NCBI GenBank assembly: GCA_000149225.2
Contig: CM000692.1
Span: 620,001 to 684,000 of the forward strand
Source of the DNA: Lachancea kluyveri NRRL Y-12651
Taxonomy: Eukaryota; Ascomycota; Saccharomycetes; Saccharomycetales; Saccharomycetaceae
DNA length: 64,000 nt
Reading direction: 5' to 3'
A model generated the notes under the pieces. That model saw nothing but the letters and a program-made list of their open reading frames with translations. It ran no database searches and was not told where the DNA came from. Position 1 is the stretch's first letter, and the number at the start of each line of letters is the position of its first letter. The translations under genes were made by a program, and so were the position numbers. This document shows positions 44,940-54,938 of the stretch, piece after piece.

Positions 44940-45692
44940 TTACCACTTCAACAAGTCGTCCTTGGCGTACAAGTAGTCATCGAAGACAAAGTCGACTTCA
45001 TCAGTTTCTGGGTTGTAACCGCCAACTCTGATGGATTCGTGGTTCTTGACGATAATGTCACAGCCCTTCTCCTTCAAGAATTCAACGTCGAAAGTGGTGG
45101 CAATACCGACAATCTTACAGCCAGCAGCCTTACCGGCAGCAATACCAGCTGGAGCGTCTTCGAAGACAATGACCTTGGACTTGGATGGATCTTGTTCGTT
45201 GATTGGGTAACCCAAACCGTTTCTACCCTTCAAGTAAGGTTCTGGATGAGGCTTACCTTGCTTAACGTCGTTGGCAGTGATAAAGTTGGAAGGTCTCTTG
45301 ATGTTCAAGATGTCAAACCACTTGTGAGCCATTTCGTAAGTACCGGAGGTGGCGACAGCCCATTTTTCCTTTGGCAATTGGTTCAAAGCGGTACACAGCT
45401 TGACGGCACCTGGGACTTCGATGGAGTGTTCACCGTATTTTTCTGGGATTTCACCTTCCAACTTGGTAACGTAATCTTCGTCAGCGTAGTCTGGAGCGAA
45501 CTTGGCAATGGCATCGTAAGTTCTCCAGCCGTGAGAGATGTGAATGACATGTTCAGCGTCGAAGTAAGGCTTGTCCTTACCGAAGTCTCTCCAGAAGGCG
45601 GCGATAGCTGGTTGAGAGATGATGATAGTACCATCGACGTCGAACAAAGCAGCGTTAACTTTCAAAGAGATTGGTTCCTTAGTGACAGTCAT
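44940..45692 (-). CDS. Glycerol-3-phosphate phosphatase, GPP1/GPP2 ancestor
   Basis: A 250-residue single-copy homologue of Gpp1/Rhr2 (YIL053W) and Gpp2/Hor2 (YER062C). It dephosphorylates glycerol-3-phosphate to glycerol for osmotic balance and redox balance in anaerobic growth. HAD-family motifs are FDVDGTI (about residues 17-23), VATSGTYEM, KGRNGLGYP and VFEDAPAGIAAGKAAGCK. The protein ends YLYAKDDLLKW as in both yeast paralogues. The start MTVTKEP at 45692 matches their length; 22 codons open upstream lack an ATG. A TATA box (TATATAAA on the minus strand) is at 45804-45797. Confidence 0.95.
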   Translation of the reverse strand: MTVTKEPISLKVNAALFDVDGTIIISQPAIAAFWRDFGKDKPYFDAEHVIHISHGWRTYDAIAKFAPDYADEDYVTKLEGEIPEKYGEHSIEVPGAVKLCTALNQLPKEKWAVATSGTYEMAHKWFDILNIKRPSNFITANDVKQGKPHPEPYLKGRNGLGYPINEQDPSKSKVIVFEDAPAGIAAGKAAGCKIVGIATTFDVEFLKEKGCDIIVKNHESIRVGGYNPETDEVDFVFDDYLYAKDDLLKW

Positions 45693-46484
45693 TGTTATAG
45701 ATATTAGTTGTGATTGTAGTTTTTTCTGATGATGATAGAAGGAATAAAAGAATAACAAGATAAGAAAAACCGGAATAAGTGAGAGATGTCAAGAGGTTTA
45801 TATACAATTTTTAGTGACACCGATTGCAGGGAATAAGAAACGATACCACGAGGCGGTAAAAGAAACGTTCTCAGTCGCCAGTCGCGAGTCGCGAATGAGA
45901 TAGGCGTGAGCCATTATTTCATTACGTATCCATACTGTCGTGGGTCAGGAGGTGAGCTAAGACGAGTATCGCGGACCGAAAAGAAACGTGCTAAGCGGGC
46001 AGTGGATGATGAAGATGACGTTGTGTGGTCCGCGTAGTGGAAGCCCATGGAAGGGTCAGCTGTTGACCCAGCGTGGGCCAAAAAAGAAACGCACAAATAC
46101 ACCCGCACCGCCACGCCATTCCCGCAAAAAAAAAGTCATGGCAGCAGGACGACCGAGGAGGAACCACCATCCATCCAATCGGGATGGAGAGGGAAAAGGA
46201 AGGGAAGGTGGGCCCTGGAGCAGCACGTGCAGCTTTTCGTAAGAAGAAACGAGGGGTATGGGTGATAGCCATGGCCGTTGTCGTGTCCGTTGCTTTTTTA
46301 ACCCAGCCACCATTTAGTCACGTGGTGCGTGATCTAGTCACGTGGTAGCTTGCTGGTCGGGTCGCCTTTTACGGTGAGGTCTCATTCCGCCCCCGTCCAA
46401 AGCTCCCCCAGTTTGCGAATAAGACGTTCTATTATCCCATGAGCTCGTGATAGTTCAATCGATTATCACGTATTCTTCCTCTGC

Positions 46485-46520
<36 letters not shown>

Positions 46521-46543
46521 CGTTGCCGTTGTTATACATAGAT
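45693..46543. promoter_or_regulatory. Divergent promoter GPP / YIL055C-like gene: GC-rich, three CACGTG boxes
   Basis: 851 bp between two divergent starts. The middle part (about 45840-46440) is GC-rich and open in several frames, but I see no gene. CACGTG occurs at 46224-46229 and, as twin direct sites 20 bp apart within TAGTCACGTGG, at 46319-46324 and 46339-46344. A short upstream frame Met-Ser-Ser-stop begins at 46439. A CTG/TTG repeat spans about 46481-46531 just before the start of the plus-strand gene. S. cerevisiae has THO1 (YER063W) near this place on chromosome V; nothing like it is visible. Confidence 0.55.
46481..46531 (+). repeat. CTG/TTG trinucleotide repeat in the leader
   Basis: About seventeen consecutive CTG, TTG and CCG codon-length units end about 12 bp before the ATG of the downstream gene, in frame with it and free of stops. 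Confidence 0.8.
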
Positions 46544-47830
46544 ATGGTCAAATCTCCTTCTCCCTCGTCATCCATGGAAGTATCTCCTTCCTCCTTCAAG
46601 GCACACAAGGACGACCCTACATCAGATGTCCCGGATTTCGATAATTATAACGACATGCTGTTGACGCCGTCGTCGCCGGCCTCTTTTCGGGTCCACCGCG
46701 TCTCTCCTCCCATGCCTCGCATCGTTTACATCAGAATAGACAACTTGCCTCCGGGGAAATCTTGGAAGCAGATCCGTTATTTCATTGGTGGCATCATCCA
46801 TCACTCTAACGTGTTGCAAGTCAAACTGCTTCCCATAATCACTTCTATTGTGCCTCCTTTCCCCCAGTTCCAGTCCTGCATTGTCACTCTGAAGCGCAAC
46901 GATTCTCAGTTGAACAAGCTTTTGGTGGAGCTCAACTCCTCTCAGTGGGAATACCATCCGCTGGTTGGATACGTTATACCTCCCCCGTCGCACCACAACC
47001 CTATGGCACCGGCCACCCCTTCCCATCCTCCTCCTGCCTCCTCTCTTCAGTTTTTCCCACAATTCATGATGCCTCCTCAGATGATGATCCCACAGCCTGC
47101 TTCTGTAACATCCACTCCTCGACATTATCACTCACACCCGCATCAGAATAAACAACAGCGCTTTTTCCATCAGCCGGAATCTGAGGCGGATCACCACAGC
47201 AGGAAACTAAGACAAATCTTTAACGAGGTCGGCTTCCGGAAGCAGATGACCAGCAGGGGTATGTGCCAACTACTCCTTGAAAACTTTCCTCCATGTCTGC
47301 AGCTCGAAAGAGAAGACGTCGAGCAAGACCATCATCAACAGCACCAGTCTTTGCTACCGTCTTCTCAGGGCACAGCCGCTGCTCAAACTGATCCGCTTCC
47401 GGTGCTGGTCACCTCCAACCCTGAACGGTATGGTAAATTGAAGTGGACAGTTTTGAAAGACTTTATCAAGTTGAAGTGCCCCAAGTTGCTGGAGATCGAA
47501 ACGACTACGAATACAAGAGAGTTTTATGTCGGGGTCTACGAAGATCACGAGTTGGATATCGAATTAAAAGTTGTTGATAAAGATTTAAATACCGATTCGC
47601 CGGCTTCTAGTACGCAGACTCTTGAAGATACCACAGTCGCGTTGGATTCGCTTTCACTGGCAGAAAATGGTTTGTCACCTCCACGTATTGTGCGTGCCAC
47701 AATTTTCAAGGCCGTTGTCGGATTTCATTCACCAGATTTGTGTAACATGTGTCTCGCAAATTTACAAGGCCAAGAGTATTCTCTCGGCTACAAGCTAAAA
47801 GTTCAAAAATTACCTCCGTACCAGTGGTGA
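46544..47830 (+). CDS. Putative RNA-binding-like protein, YIL055C-like
   Basis: A 428-residue protein. I assign it to YIL055C mainly by position and strand (between the GPP and VHR genes). A segment near residues 55-130 (PRIVYIRIDNLPPGKSWKQI, then FIGGIIHHSNVLQVKLLP and QSCIVTLKR) has the beta-alpha-beta pattern of an RRM-like domain. The middle is rich in Pro, His, Ser and Gln and probably disordered. The C-terminal part (about 285-428) has a second folded region including YGKLKWTVLKDFIKLKCPKLLEIE (in two parts) and ends RIVRATIFKAVVGFHSPDL and KLPPYQW. Function is unknown. The ATG at 46544 is chosen because the upstream repeat contains no in-frame ATG. Confidence 0.75.
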   Translation: MVKSPSPSSSMEVSPSSFKAHKDDPTSDVPDFDNYNDMLLTPSSPASFRVHRVSPPMPRIVYIRIDNLPPGKSWKQIRYFIGGIIHHSNVLQVKLLPIITSIVPPFPQFQSCIVTLKRNDSQLNKLLVELNSSQWEYHPLVGYVIPPPSHHNPMAPATPSHPPPASSLQFFPQFMMPPQMMIPQPASVTSTPRHYHSHPHQNKQQRFFHQPESEADHHSRKLRQIFNEVGFRKQMTSRGMCQLLLENFPPCLQLEREDVEQDHHQQHQSLLPSSQGTAAAQTDPLPVLVTSNPERYGKLKWTVLKDFIKLKCPKLLEIETTTNTREFYVGVYEDHELDIELKVVDKDLNTDSPASSTQTLEDTTVALDSLSLAENGLSPPRIVRATIFKAVVGFHSPDLCNMCLANLQGQEYSLGYKLKVQKLPPYQW

Positions 47831-48332
47831 TAAAGGACTGAGAGATAGAACTTTGGAGATGGTGGTGGGAATCCTTTAAAAGGGAAATAAATGGAAAGAA
47901 AAAATTAAAAGATAAAAAAAGAAAACCCGGAAAGTTCAAATCTTGGGATAAAGATAGAGGAAAAGCTAAAGGAAAGCGTTATCATAGGGCATGTTTGGTT
48001 CGCACTGGTGGAAACCCCCATCTTCTCTAATAGTACTCGTAGAAAAGAACAAGGGAGATGAATGCAGACTTGGATTCACTATAAAGTATTAGTATGTAGG
48101 CAAGTTCTTAGCTTCAGTTCTCTAAAACTTGAAGTGGTGGCCATAAACTCGGAAAGGAACAAAAAAAAAAATTTATCCCTTTAGTAGGGGGGTGCTATTC
48201 ATCGTACTTAAATTCTTTAAAAAATATATGCATCATACCTCGTAGGTTTAGGCAGTGCCATGACGCCTTTTTGTGTTTGGTTTTTTTTCTCTCATTTGTC
48301 TATCTTACTCATTTGGGTCGCTTGTACGATTG
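47831..48332. other. Convergent spacer between YIL055C-like gene and VHR
   Basis: 502 bp of AT-rich DNA holding the 3' ends of two convergent genes. No gene seen. Confidence 0.5.
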
Positions 48333-50216
48333 TTATAGTAGTGGCTGGAACGCAGGTTGCGGTAGGTTATTGTTTTCAAAAACGTTCTTTCTTTGAGTTT
48401 TTACAGGAGGTGGGGTTGGAATCCTCGTTTCACTAACGTTGTTGCTGCTCTGTCCCCCTACAGGCGTAGAAATTCTACCAATGATGTTGTCCAAGGCGGC
48501 CACCGAAGATTTTCCCTGCTGGGAATCCGGACCATTCATATCCACATTTTTTGGTGACACATGGATATAGTTTGGACCAAACCCATGAGACCTTGCCGTG
48601 TCCATAGTGGAAACGCTACTCAAAATATCCAGCCCGTTAAAGTCCTCACCATCCATTTCCTTAATTTCAATCACAATTTCCTTGGTCGTGAATTGGTTGA
48701 AAATCTTGGCCAATTCCATGTCATCCTTTATCAATTTCTTCTCGCCGGTTTCCGGGTTGTGATGGAGGAGTCCTAAATTTTTGGTCTGAGACACAATCCG
48801 AAATAGATTCCGTGAGTTTTCCAATACTTCATAGATTGTGGGAGGCCCATTGCTTAACAGATAAAAAACAAAGCGTTGTTCCCTGTCGTTAAACTTTAAT
48901 ACAACTTTCCTGTTGACATCCTCATTTGCCATTGCTGGTTTCATTGACAGAGTGGATAGAATGGCAGTATGCTGATTCGATTTGCAAATTAATGGGTATT
49001 GTCTTAAGATTATATCGTGTACTATCTCGCTTAGTGGATAAACACAAGGATCGAACCCGAAATCTTTAATTACACCACCAATGATCAGATAGAACAAGCG
49101 CAGTTTGGAATCCTGTGGTAGTTGTGATAAGTTGTGCCTCGTACCTTGGCCGAACAGCTTTATACACATCAAAGCCAGTTGCTCGGTCGCAGAAATCTTT
49201 GAAGTGATATACTCCATCGAGGTTTGAGGTAGATTCGAAAAAAAGCGTTCAATGACAAATGCAATGGATGACTTGATTGATGTCTCACCGAGCATGGTCA
49301 GATTATTGTGAAGGTCAAGCGAGCCCTGCAAAGAGCCCAATTCTAGACAAGTCTTGGAACGTTGGACGTGTAGTAGAATTTTTTCTCTTAAAAAAAATGG
49401 AATCTTTTCATCTGTTGTAGATGCCGATGACGAGGGCATATTGGATGGTTCCTTCTTGGAGGATAGTGCCAAAGATAACAGATGATGGTTGTTAAATGAC
49501 AATGCAAAATCGGTCAGGTTTGGCGAAGAGTCATCATGGGTGGATTGTTCTTGCAATGGAACACGGTTATGAACCAAATCTGCAATAATCGATTTTAACA
49601 ACTCGTCGTACTTTTGTTGGGACGAGATAACTGGAACATGGGTCGGAACCGATTGATACTCATGTTTCAATTGTTGTGGTACAAGTTCGTGAGGCACTTG
49701 GCGTGCAATAACCCTTACTGGTTTTGGTTGCAAAACCGGCAAAGTCACGGAAACCGGTGTTGTAGATGATGTGTTTGCAGTCTGGACAGGGGATGAGGTT
49801 CTACTGATTACCGCATCTTCATCGGAAGTATTATTAGTGGATGTAGCTCCACCGCTGGTTTGACCTGAGGCACTACCGTTCGGCCTTTTAGATCTGCATT
49901 TCGTTGACCGTTTTCTATTTCTACGCACTGATTGGACGGCAGCAGTCACCAATTTCTCGAATTCAGCAGAGGAGCTCACTGAGTAACCGAACTCGGTCCT
50001 TAAGATGGTAGCGATTTGTCTAATGTTGTCATCTTGCTCACTGGCCTTGCGCTCGCTAAGCCCAAATTTATCGATCAGTTCTAACCTTCTACTGGAAAAA
50101 ACCTTCCATTTCTTATCATCGCTGAAGTTCAGCTGCTCTCTAATCTTATGGGTAGTACCACTCTTGGTGGGTTTATGCACTTTGTTACTGGAAGATGCTG
50201 TAGTTGAATAGCACAT
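48333..50216 (-). CDS. Transcription factor, VHR1/VHR2 ancestor
   Basis: A 627-residue single-copy homologue of Vhr1 (YIL056W, 640 residues) and Vhr2 (YER064C, 505 residues). Vhr1 activates the biotin genes VHT1 and BIO5 when biotin is low. The conserved N-terminal DNA-binding region (about residues 18-110) reads GTTHKIREQLNFSDDKKWKVF, then LIDKFGLSERKASEQDDNI and a basic block NRKRSTKCRSKR. The middle is Ser/Thr/Pro-rich. A C-terminal region (about 270-530) is helical and ends with DGEDFNGLDILSS. Its length is nearer Vhr1. Two Gcn4-like TGACTCA cores lie upstream (50240-50246 on the minus strand and 50541-50547). Confidence 0.92.
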   Translation of the reverse strand: MCYSTTASSSNKVHKPTKSGTTHKIREQLNFSDDKKWKVFSSRRLELIDKFGLSERKASEQDDNIRQIATILRTEFGYSVSSSAEFEKLVTAAVQSVRRNRKRSTKCRSKRPNGSASGQTSGGATSTNNTSDEDAVISRTSSPVQTANTSSTTPVSVTLPVLQPKPVRVIARQVPHELVPQQLKHEYQSVPTHVPVISSQQKYDELLKSIIADLVHNRVPLQEQSTHDDSSPNLTDFALSFNNHHLLSLALSSKKEPSNMPSSSASTTDEKIPFFLREKILLHVQRSKTCLELGSLQGSLDLHNNLTMLGETSIKSSIAFVIERFFSNLPQTSMEYITSKISATEQLALMCIKLFGQGTRHNLSQLPQDSKLRLFYLIIGGVIKDFGFDPCVYPLSEIVHDIILRQYPLICKSNQHTAILSTLSMKPAMANEDVNRKVVLKFNDREQRFVFYLLSNGPPTIYEVLENSRNLFRIVSQTKNLGLLHHNPETGEKKLIKDDMELAKIFNQFTTKEIVIEIKEMDGEDFNGLDILSSVSTMDTARSHGFGPNYIHVSPKNVDMNGPDSQQGKSSVAALDNIIGRISTPVGGQSSNNVSETRIPTPPPVKTQRKNVFENNNLPQPAFQPLL

Positions 50217-51189
50217 TGTAAATTTAAATGCGAGTGAGTTGAGTCACGCTAAAGTGTCTTCGCAATGCAAAACACTAAGGAAATAAAGGGAAAGGTAGTG
50301 AGAAAGGAAAAAAAGAAGAGGAGCAGAATAAACTAGGCCAAGATTGACTGGTTTGTACTATTCGACCGTTTCTAATCTCCTCTAACAGAGTAGAAGTAAT
50401 GTCAAGATTTTTTTTTTCCTGCTACGTTGGTCTTCCGGCACCATGACTTTACTACTCACCTAGTCGTTCGGCTCTCGAGCTTGAATATGGAGTGGACGTT
50501 TCTTTTTCCGTTGTGAGCGATATTCTACTAGACAGTGTGATGACTCAGGAAGTTCTAGGCACTACGTAGCGTTCTATGGATACATTGGTTTGACATATAG
50601 CTGCATTGTGAGCTATTGCTGCCTTTTCTGACATGGTAGAAGGGCCTCATGTATGGCCTTTCGTGGGGCAATGACTTCTCCTTAGGGCAGCAGTTGCCCG
50701 AACGGCACTTTGCTTATTAAGTCGGAAAATGACTGTCGACCTGAAAACTTACGTTTGGAGTGATTTTTCTTTGAAAACCTTCCTTATTTAGTGAGATGCC
50801 CGCCTTGTGAGAATTGTAACTCGCTTGAGGCAAAACCGTGTATATCAAATCAACAACACACGTATTTAACTCATTTGGGTATCTTGTGGTAGGCTTTCGA
50901 GCCTTTCGAGCCTTTATCTTTACTCTTAACAGATCAATTTTTTCTTGTTTTTAAAGAAAAGAAAAAAAAAAATACATAAATAAAAAACTAACAATGGTGA
51001 TAGAATTGGCAATGATAATCGTGAAAAGCGCATTTCGATGAAACGAATATTTTGACGGCATAAACAGTACGTAAAGTTAACATAAATGCAACGGACTAAA
51101 TACATAAAAAAGAAAACCAGTTTCTTAGTCTTTTTCGTTTAATTGTTTGTTTGTTTTTCTTCCCCCTCTCCCCTTTGAAAATTCTACTT
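50217..51189. other. VHR upstream region and ICL1 3' flank
   Basis: 973 bp without a recognised gene. TGACTCA cores occur at 50240-50246 (minus) and 50541-50547 (plus). A repeated GAGCCTTTC unit lies near 50893-50912, and A-rich tracts near 50960-50970 precede the ICL1 3' end. Confidence 0.5.
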
Positions 51190-52875
51190 CTAGGCTTTGG
51201 CTTTGGCATTGCCATTTTCCTTGAACTGCTCTTCAGTCACACCTTTACCCATGGCAGCAGTGGCACTCACACCACCTTGGGCCAGTTTCAACAAACCATC
51301 AATATATCCTGCACCAGACCAGTTTTGATGCTTCAAGATATCGACACCGTCGTCCATCTCCTTTTGTTGCACGTTTTGAGCATATGCCTTCATGCCATGT
51401 TTGGCATAGTCACGTGAAAAGTTGTGGACGGCCAATGCATTGGTGTGTAGACCAGCCAACGTGATAAACTGCCAGATGTAACCCAAGTCACCTAACCTTT
51501 GGATAAATGTCTCTAGTTCGTCAGAGCTCATGGCCTTGGTCCAGTTAAAGGATGGGGACAGGTTGTATGCCAACCACTGGTCAGGGAATTTCTCCTTTAC
51601 ACCCTCGGCAAACTCTCTGGCTTGTTCGAAGTCTGGATAGTTGGATTCCATCCAGACCAAGTCAGCGTAGGGGGCAAAAGCACGAGCTCTCATGATACTG
51701 CATTGAGTGCCACCGTTGTAACGATACAAACCTTCGCGAACACGAGGTAGGTCCCAGTCGAAATAAATATCCTTACCCAACAGTTCCTTGGCAATCTTCT
51801 TGGCCTCCTTGTGAGAAGTCTCAGTCAAGGGACCAACTTTGCTGTTAAACTTTTCAATGAGTTCTTGCTTGTTTGGCAGACTGCTTTTGTTTATCTCGTC
51901 GGCAACGGCTTCATGGAACAACTTCAAACCAGCCCTTTCTGACCATTCCTTCTCCAATTGGGCCAACTGTTCGCCCGTAGCACCTCCCAATACAGCCTGG
52001 TTCAACACTTCGGCTAGAGAGCTTTCAACTTCTGGGTTGGTGGCACCGACGATGAAATAGTGATCTCTTGGATCAATGGTCGAACTGATCAAGGTAGCAG
52101 CCTCGGAGTCAGTTCTGGCAACCAAGATCAATTCGGAGTTCATTATGTCGGCGCACATTCTGACGGTCACCAATCTATTGATGTGTTCTTGCACTGGAAT
52201 CACACATCTGCCAGCCATGTGACCACATTTTTTGTTTGTAGAGGTTTGATCTTCCATGTGGATACCAGCAGCACCACGTTCGATAAACATCTTAGTCAAC
52301 TTGAAGACAGCGGTAATACCACCATGGCCAGCGTCACCATCTGCAACGATGGGTCTCAAATAGTCGATGGGTTCGCCTAGAGCCTCCAATTCTTCCTTGG
52401 TCTGGCATTTGGATCTGATTTCGTGCTGTTTTCTGTCGTGGAACAACTGGGCCTTGAACAAGTGTTCGACCTTGTTTGGAACGGTATCCATTGGATAATC
52501 GGCCAAATCAGGGCCAGGCTCGTTGGATGTGGAAGCAGTGGAAGAACACTGCCAGCCAGAAACGTAGACGGTGTCCAAATACTTTGCCATCTGGGTGACT
52601 TGAACCGGATCCAAAGCGCCAAATGTCTGAGCCACGCTACCCTCCTTGTAATGTTTTTCCAAAATTTTATATAGCTTTTGAGCCATGATTGAAGACTGAT
52701 GGGTTACTGCTGGGAAAGAACCTTTTCTAGAGGCGATTTCCTTGGCAGAATAGATTCTTTTAGTGTTCTTCCAACGGGGCTGGGACCACCATTTTTCAAT
52801 TTCAGCAGCATCCGACGCTAGCTGTTTTTGCAAAGCGTCGAAATCGTTAGTTGGGGATTCGGTAGTGACAGGCAT
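51190..52875 (-). CDS. ICL1: Isocitrate lyase Icl1
   Basis: A 561-residue orthologue of Icl1 (YER065C, 557 residues). It splits isocitrate into succinate and glyoxylate, the first step of the glyoxylate cycle for growth on C2 compounds, in the cytosol. The catalytic KKCGHMAGR has its cysteine at about residue 217. DGDAGHGG and the later [12 protein letters not shown] are the metal- and substrate-binding blocks. The fungal insertion region (about 270-350) is present. The N-terminal Thr in TNDFDALQ and the [20 protein letters not shown] start are typical. A TATA-like AGATATATAAAGG lies about 100 bp upstream of the start. Confidence 0.97.
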   Translation of the reverse strand: MPVTTESPTNDFDALQKQLASDAAEIEKWWSQPRWKNTKRIYSAKEIASRKGSFPAVTHQSSIMAQKLYKILEKHYKEGSVAQTFGALDPVQVTQMAKYLDTVYVSGWQCSSTASTSNEPGPDLADYPMDTVPNKVEHLFKAQLFHDRKQHEIRSKCQTKEELEALGEPIDYLRPIVADGDAGHGGITAVFKLTKMFIERGAAGIHMEDQTSTNKKCGHMAGRCVIPVQEHINRLVTVRMCADIMNSELILVARTDSEAATLISSTIDPRDHYFIVGATNPEVESSLAEVLNQAVLGGATGEQLAQLEKEWSERAGLKLFHEAVADEINKSSLPNKQELIEKFNSKVGPLTETSHKEAKKIAKELLGKDIYFDWDLPRVREGLYRYNGGTQCSIMRARAFAPYADLVWMESNYPDFEQAREFAEGVKEKFPDQWLAYNLSPSFNWTKAMSSDELETFIQRLGDLGYIWQFITLAGLHTNALAVHNFSRDYAKHGMKAYAQNVQQKEMDDGVDILKHQNWSGAGYIDGLLKLAQGGVSATAAMGKGVTEEQFKENGNAKAKA

Positions 52876-53381
52876 GTTTGTTTATTTTTTTTGAATTGTT
52901 GTTCAATGTCTGATGGAAGAGGAAAGAGTAAGACATACCATAACAGATTGAAGCAAGTACATTATTCTAGCTAATCCTTTATATATCTTTTTTTTTTATT
53001 TTTGACCCATCCACACTTCTGTTTCCACTCTTGCTTGGCGGGATTAAGGGCCGGGCCAAATTCAATTTTAGTGACTGATGATGATGACAGCTAATTATCC
53101 CAAGTTTTGCTGCAAGGGTTTACACTGGAATGGCAGGCGTCAGTATGCTTTTTCTTTTTTGGAAGCTACTGCATCCGCAGGGGGAAAGGAATACGCCGAC
53201 TTGATCGGACTTTTACTCATGCGCGGGACGAGGATCAATGGGATAACACACGAGGGATAGCGCTTACTCTACGGATGGCTACAAAAAAATAAAAAAAGAG
53301 GGTCAATCTCTCGGGCTAAATGAAACTCGTCTCGTTTGAATGGAAACAAGACAGAGAGGGAAAAAATATGAAACGTAAAAA
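52876..53381. promoter_or_regulatory. ICL1 promoter
   Basis: 506 bp between the ICL1 start and the tRNA-Ser gene. A TATA-type sequence lies at about 52977-52990. I looked for a perfect carbon-source response element (CSRE) and found none by eye. Short open frames in this stretch are not credible genes. Confidence 0.45.
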
Positions 53382-53463
53382 CGACACCAGCAGGATTTGA
53401 ACCAGCGCGGGCAGAGCCCAACAGATTTCAAGTCTGTCGCCTTAACCACTCGGCCATAGTGCC
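53382..53463 (-). tRNA. tRNA-Ser (anticodon UGA)
   Basis: An 82-nt class II tRNA on the minus strand starting GGCACTATGGCCGAGTGG and ending TGGTGTCG. The anticodon loop CTTGAAA carries TGA. A long variable arm (TTGGGCTCTGCCCGCG) is typical of serine tRNA. The B box is GGTTCAAATCC. There is no intron. From memory the sequence matches S. cerevisiae tRNA-Ser(UGA) very closely. Confidence 0.97.
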
Positions 53464-54446
53464 AATTTTTATCCAATGGTTTGGAGTGAGAGAACTATAT
53501 CACATGGTTATTTACCCCGGAGTTGGCAGGGAATCCGAGCAAAGTGAATAACACCAGTTCATCGGGAACGGTGGTATGTTCATTGTCTGGTGGCGATCGA
53601 GGTTATAAGTTTGGTTTGCGGTTGATTCGAAGCTGAATTCATTCAAAGAGTTGTAAATAAAGTTTTTATAGCATCCGAGCCTGGAATCACGCGGCTCTGC
53701 TAGCCTGAGAACTCAAATATGACAGCCGTTTCCAAACAAGGAAACAAGAGCTACTAAATAAACTGTCTAAAGTACAATGCACTCAGGGGTATAGCTGATA
53801 TTTCAGAGGATATTGTTTTGCCGTGTAGCAATGTTTCATCCTCAAGGCTCAAGAAACACGCACACACCCCCTTGCTCCCTCTATTCGGAACGACGTTTTC
53901 CCTAATATTTCGCCTCCTTACGACGCTCGTCAATACGCAAATCACCAGGTCTGCACCCTCCTCTGTCACACAACTAGCACTGGTAACACCACTTGCTCCA
54001 GCAAAAAGGCACCTCTCGTAAACCCCAATTTCATAGGCCTTAATGCTAACTTTCCCAGACTGTGGAGCTATCCTGGCGAAGCTCATTTCTTCAGAAAAAG
54101 ACGAAGCGAAATGTCTCGTTACTTTTCCTACCAACAAAAGGAAAATGTCACTAGCGCAACGCAACGCAAATGTACTGTCGTAATGCTATCCCTGTACAGT
54201 TATCCCCTTTTTTGGGTATTGTACAAGAGATGTAAGTATTGCAAAGAAACGTATAAATACAGGAATCCGCTCCACCTTGGGTTATTCTTTTTCCTTCTCC
54301 TTTTTCTTGTGTTCTTTTCATCTTTCTCTTTTCTTCTTTTATCAAAAGGCATAGAATTCAGCTCTTCCTAATTCAGTTGCTGTTTTTGAAAAATAAAAAA
54401 GAAAATTAATAATTACCAAATTTAATCAACCAATTCTCTAAGAAAA
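53464..54446. promoter_or_regulatory. RGI upstream region
   Basis: 983 bp between the tRNA gene and RGI. TATAAATA lies at 54252-54259, about 190 bp before the RGI start. A minus-strand frame at 53754-54086 (110 codons from an ATG, MSFARIAPQ) is longer than expected by chance but has no recognised similarity and lies in comparatively GC-rich DNA. I leave it uncalled. Confidence 0.5.
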
Positions 54447-54938
54447 ATGGGTAAAAAGGACAAGAAACCAAAGATCGCCACCATTACAAATAAACAAGGT
54501 GAAACGATAAAGGTCTTTGAAGATTTGGAGACATTTGAAACGTATCTAAAAAACGAAACCGAGGATGAAGAATTCGATCATCTGCACTGTCAGGTTAAAT
54601 ACTATCCACCATTTGTATTGCATGAGTCGCATGACGACCCGGAGAGGATAAGTGATTCGGCGAACAGCCATAGCAAGAAGTTTGTCCGCCACTTGCATCA
54701 GCATGTTGAAAAACATTTGTTGAAAGATATCAAACAGTCGACTGGTTTGTCCGACCTGAAGTTTAAGGGCAAATCTAAGGAAGAAGATTTTAACCATGTG
54801 ATGTGGCGTTATAACGACGTGGCTCAGGTTCATGGTAAGGATTTCAAAATTTACGTCACCGTCCAGTGTCACAATGACAGTGCCATGGTTGATGTTGATT
54901 ACATGACAGAACCTATCTTACCTGCTGGCTCTTCGTAG
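54447..54938 (+). CDS. Respiratory growth induced protein, RGI1/RGI2 ancestor
   Basis: A 163-residue single-copy homologue of Rgi1 (YER067W) and Rgi2 (YIL057C), each about 161-164 residues. The family is involved in energy metabolism under respiratory growth, is strongly induced by diauxic shift, and has unknown biochemistry. Conserved stretches are KKPKIATITNKQGETIKVFEDL (in two parts), FDHLHCQVKYYPPFVLHE, NSHSKKFVRHLHQHVEKHLL and HVMWRYNDVAQVHGKDFKI. A TATA box and a long A/T-rich leader fit a strongly regulated promoter. Confidence 0.94.
   Translation: MGKKDKKPKIATITNKQGETIKVFEDLETFETYLKNETEDEEFDHLHCQVKYYPPFVLHESHDDPERISDSANSHSKKFVRHLHQHVEKHLLKDIKQSTGLSDLKFKGKSKEEDFNHVMWRYNDVAQVHGKDFKIYVTVQCHNDSAMVDVDYMTEPILPAGSS

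Noticed and set aside
44895-45707. 270-codon plus-strand frame opposite GPP
   Set aside because: Antisense shadow caused by the strong codon bias of a highly expressed gene.
45988-46348. Several overlapping frames between GPP and the YIL055C-like gene
   Set aside because: GC-rich DNA has few stops, so frames are open on both strands; none looks like THO1 or any known protein.
46622-47131. 169-codon minus-strand frame opposite the YIL055C-like gene
   Set aside because: Arg/His-rich antisense of a Pro/Ser/His-rich coding region; no independent support.
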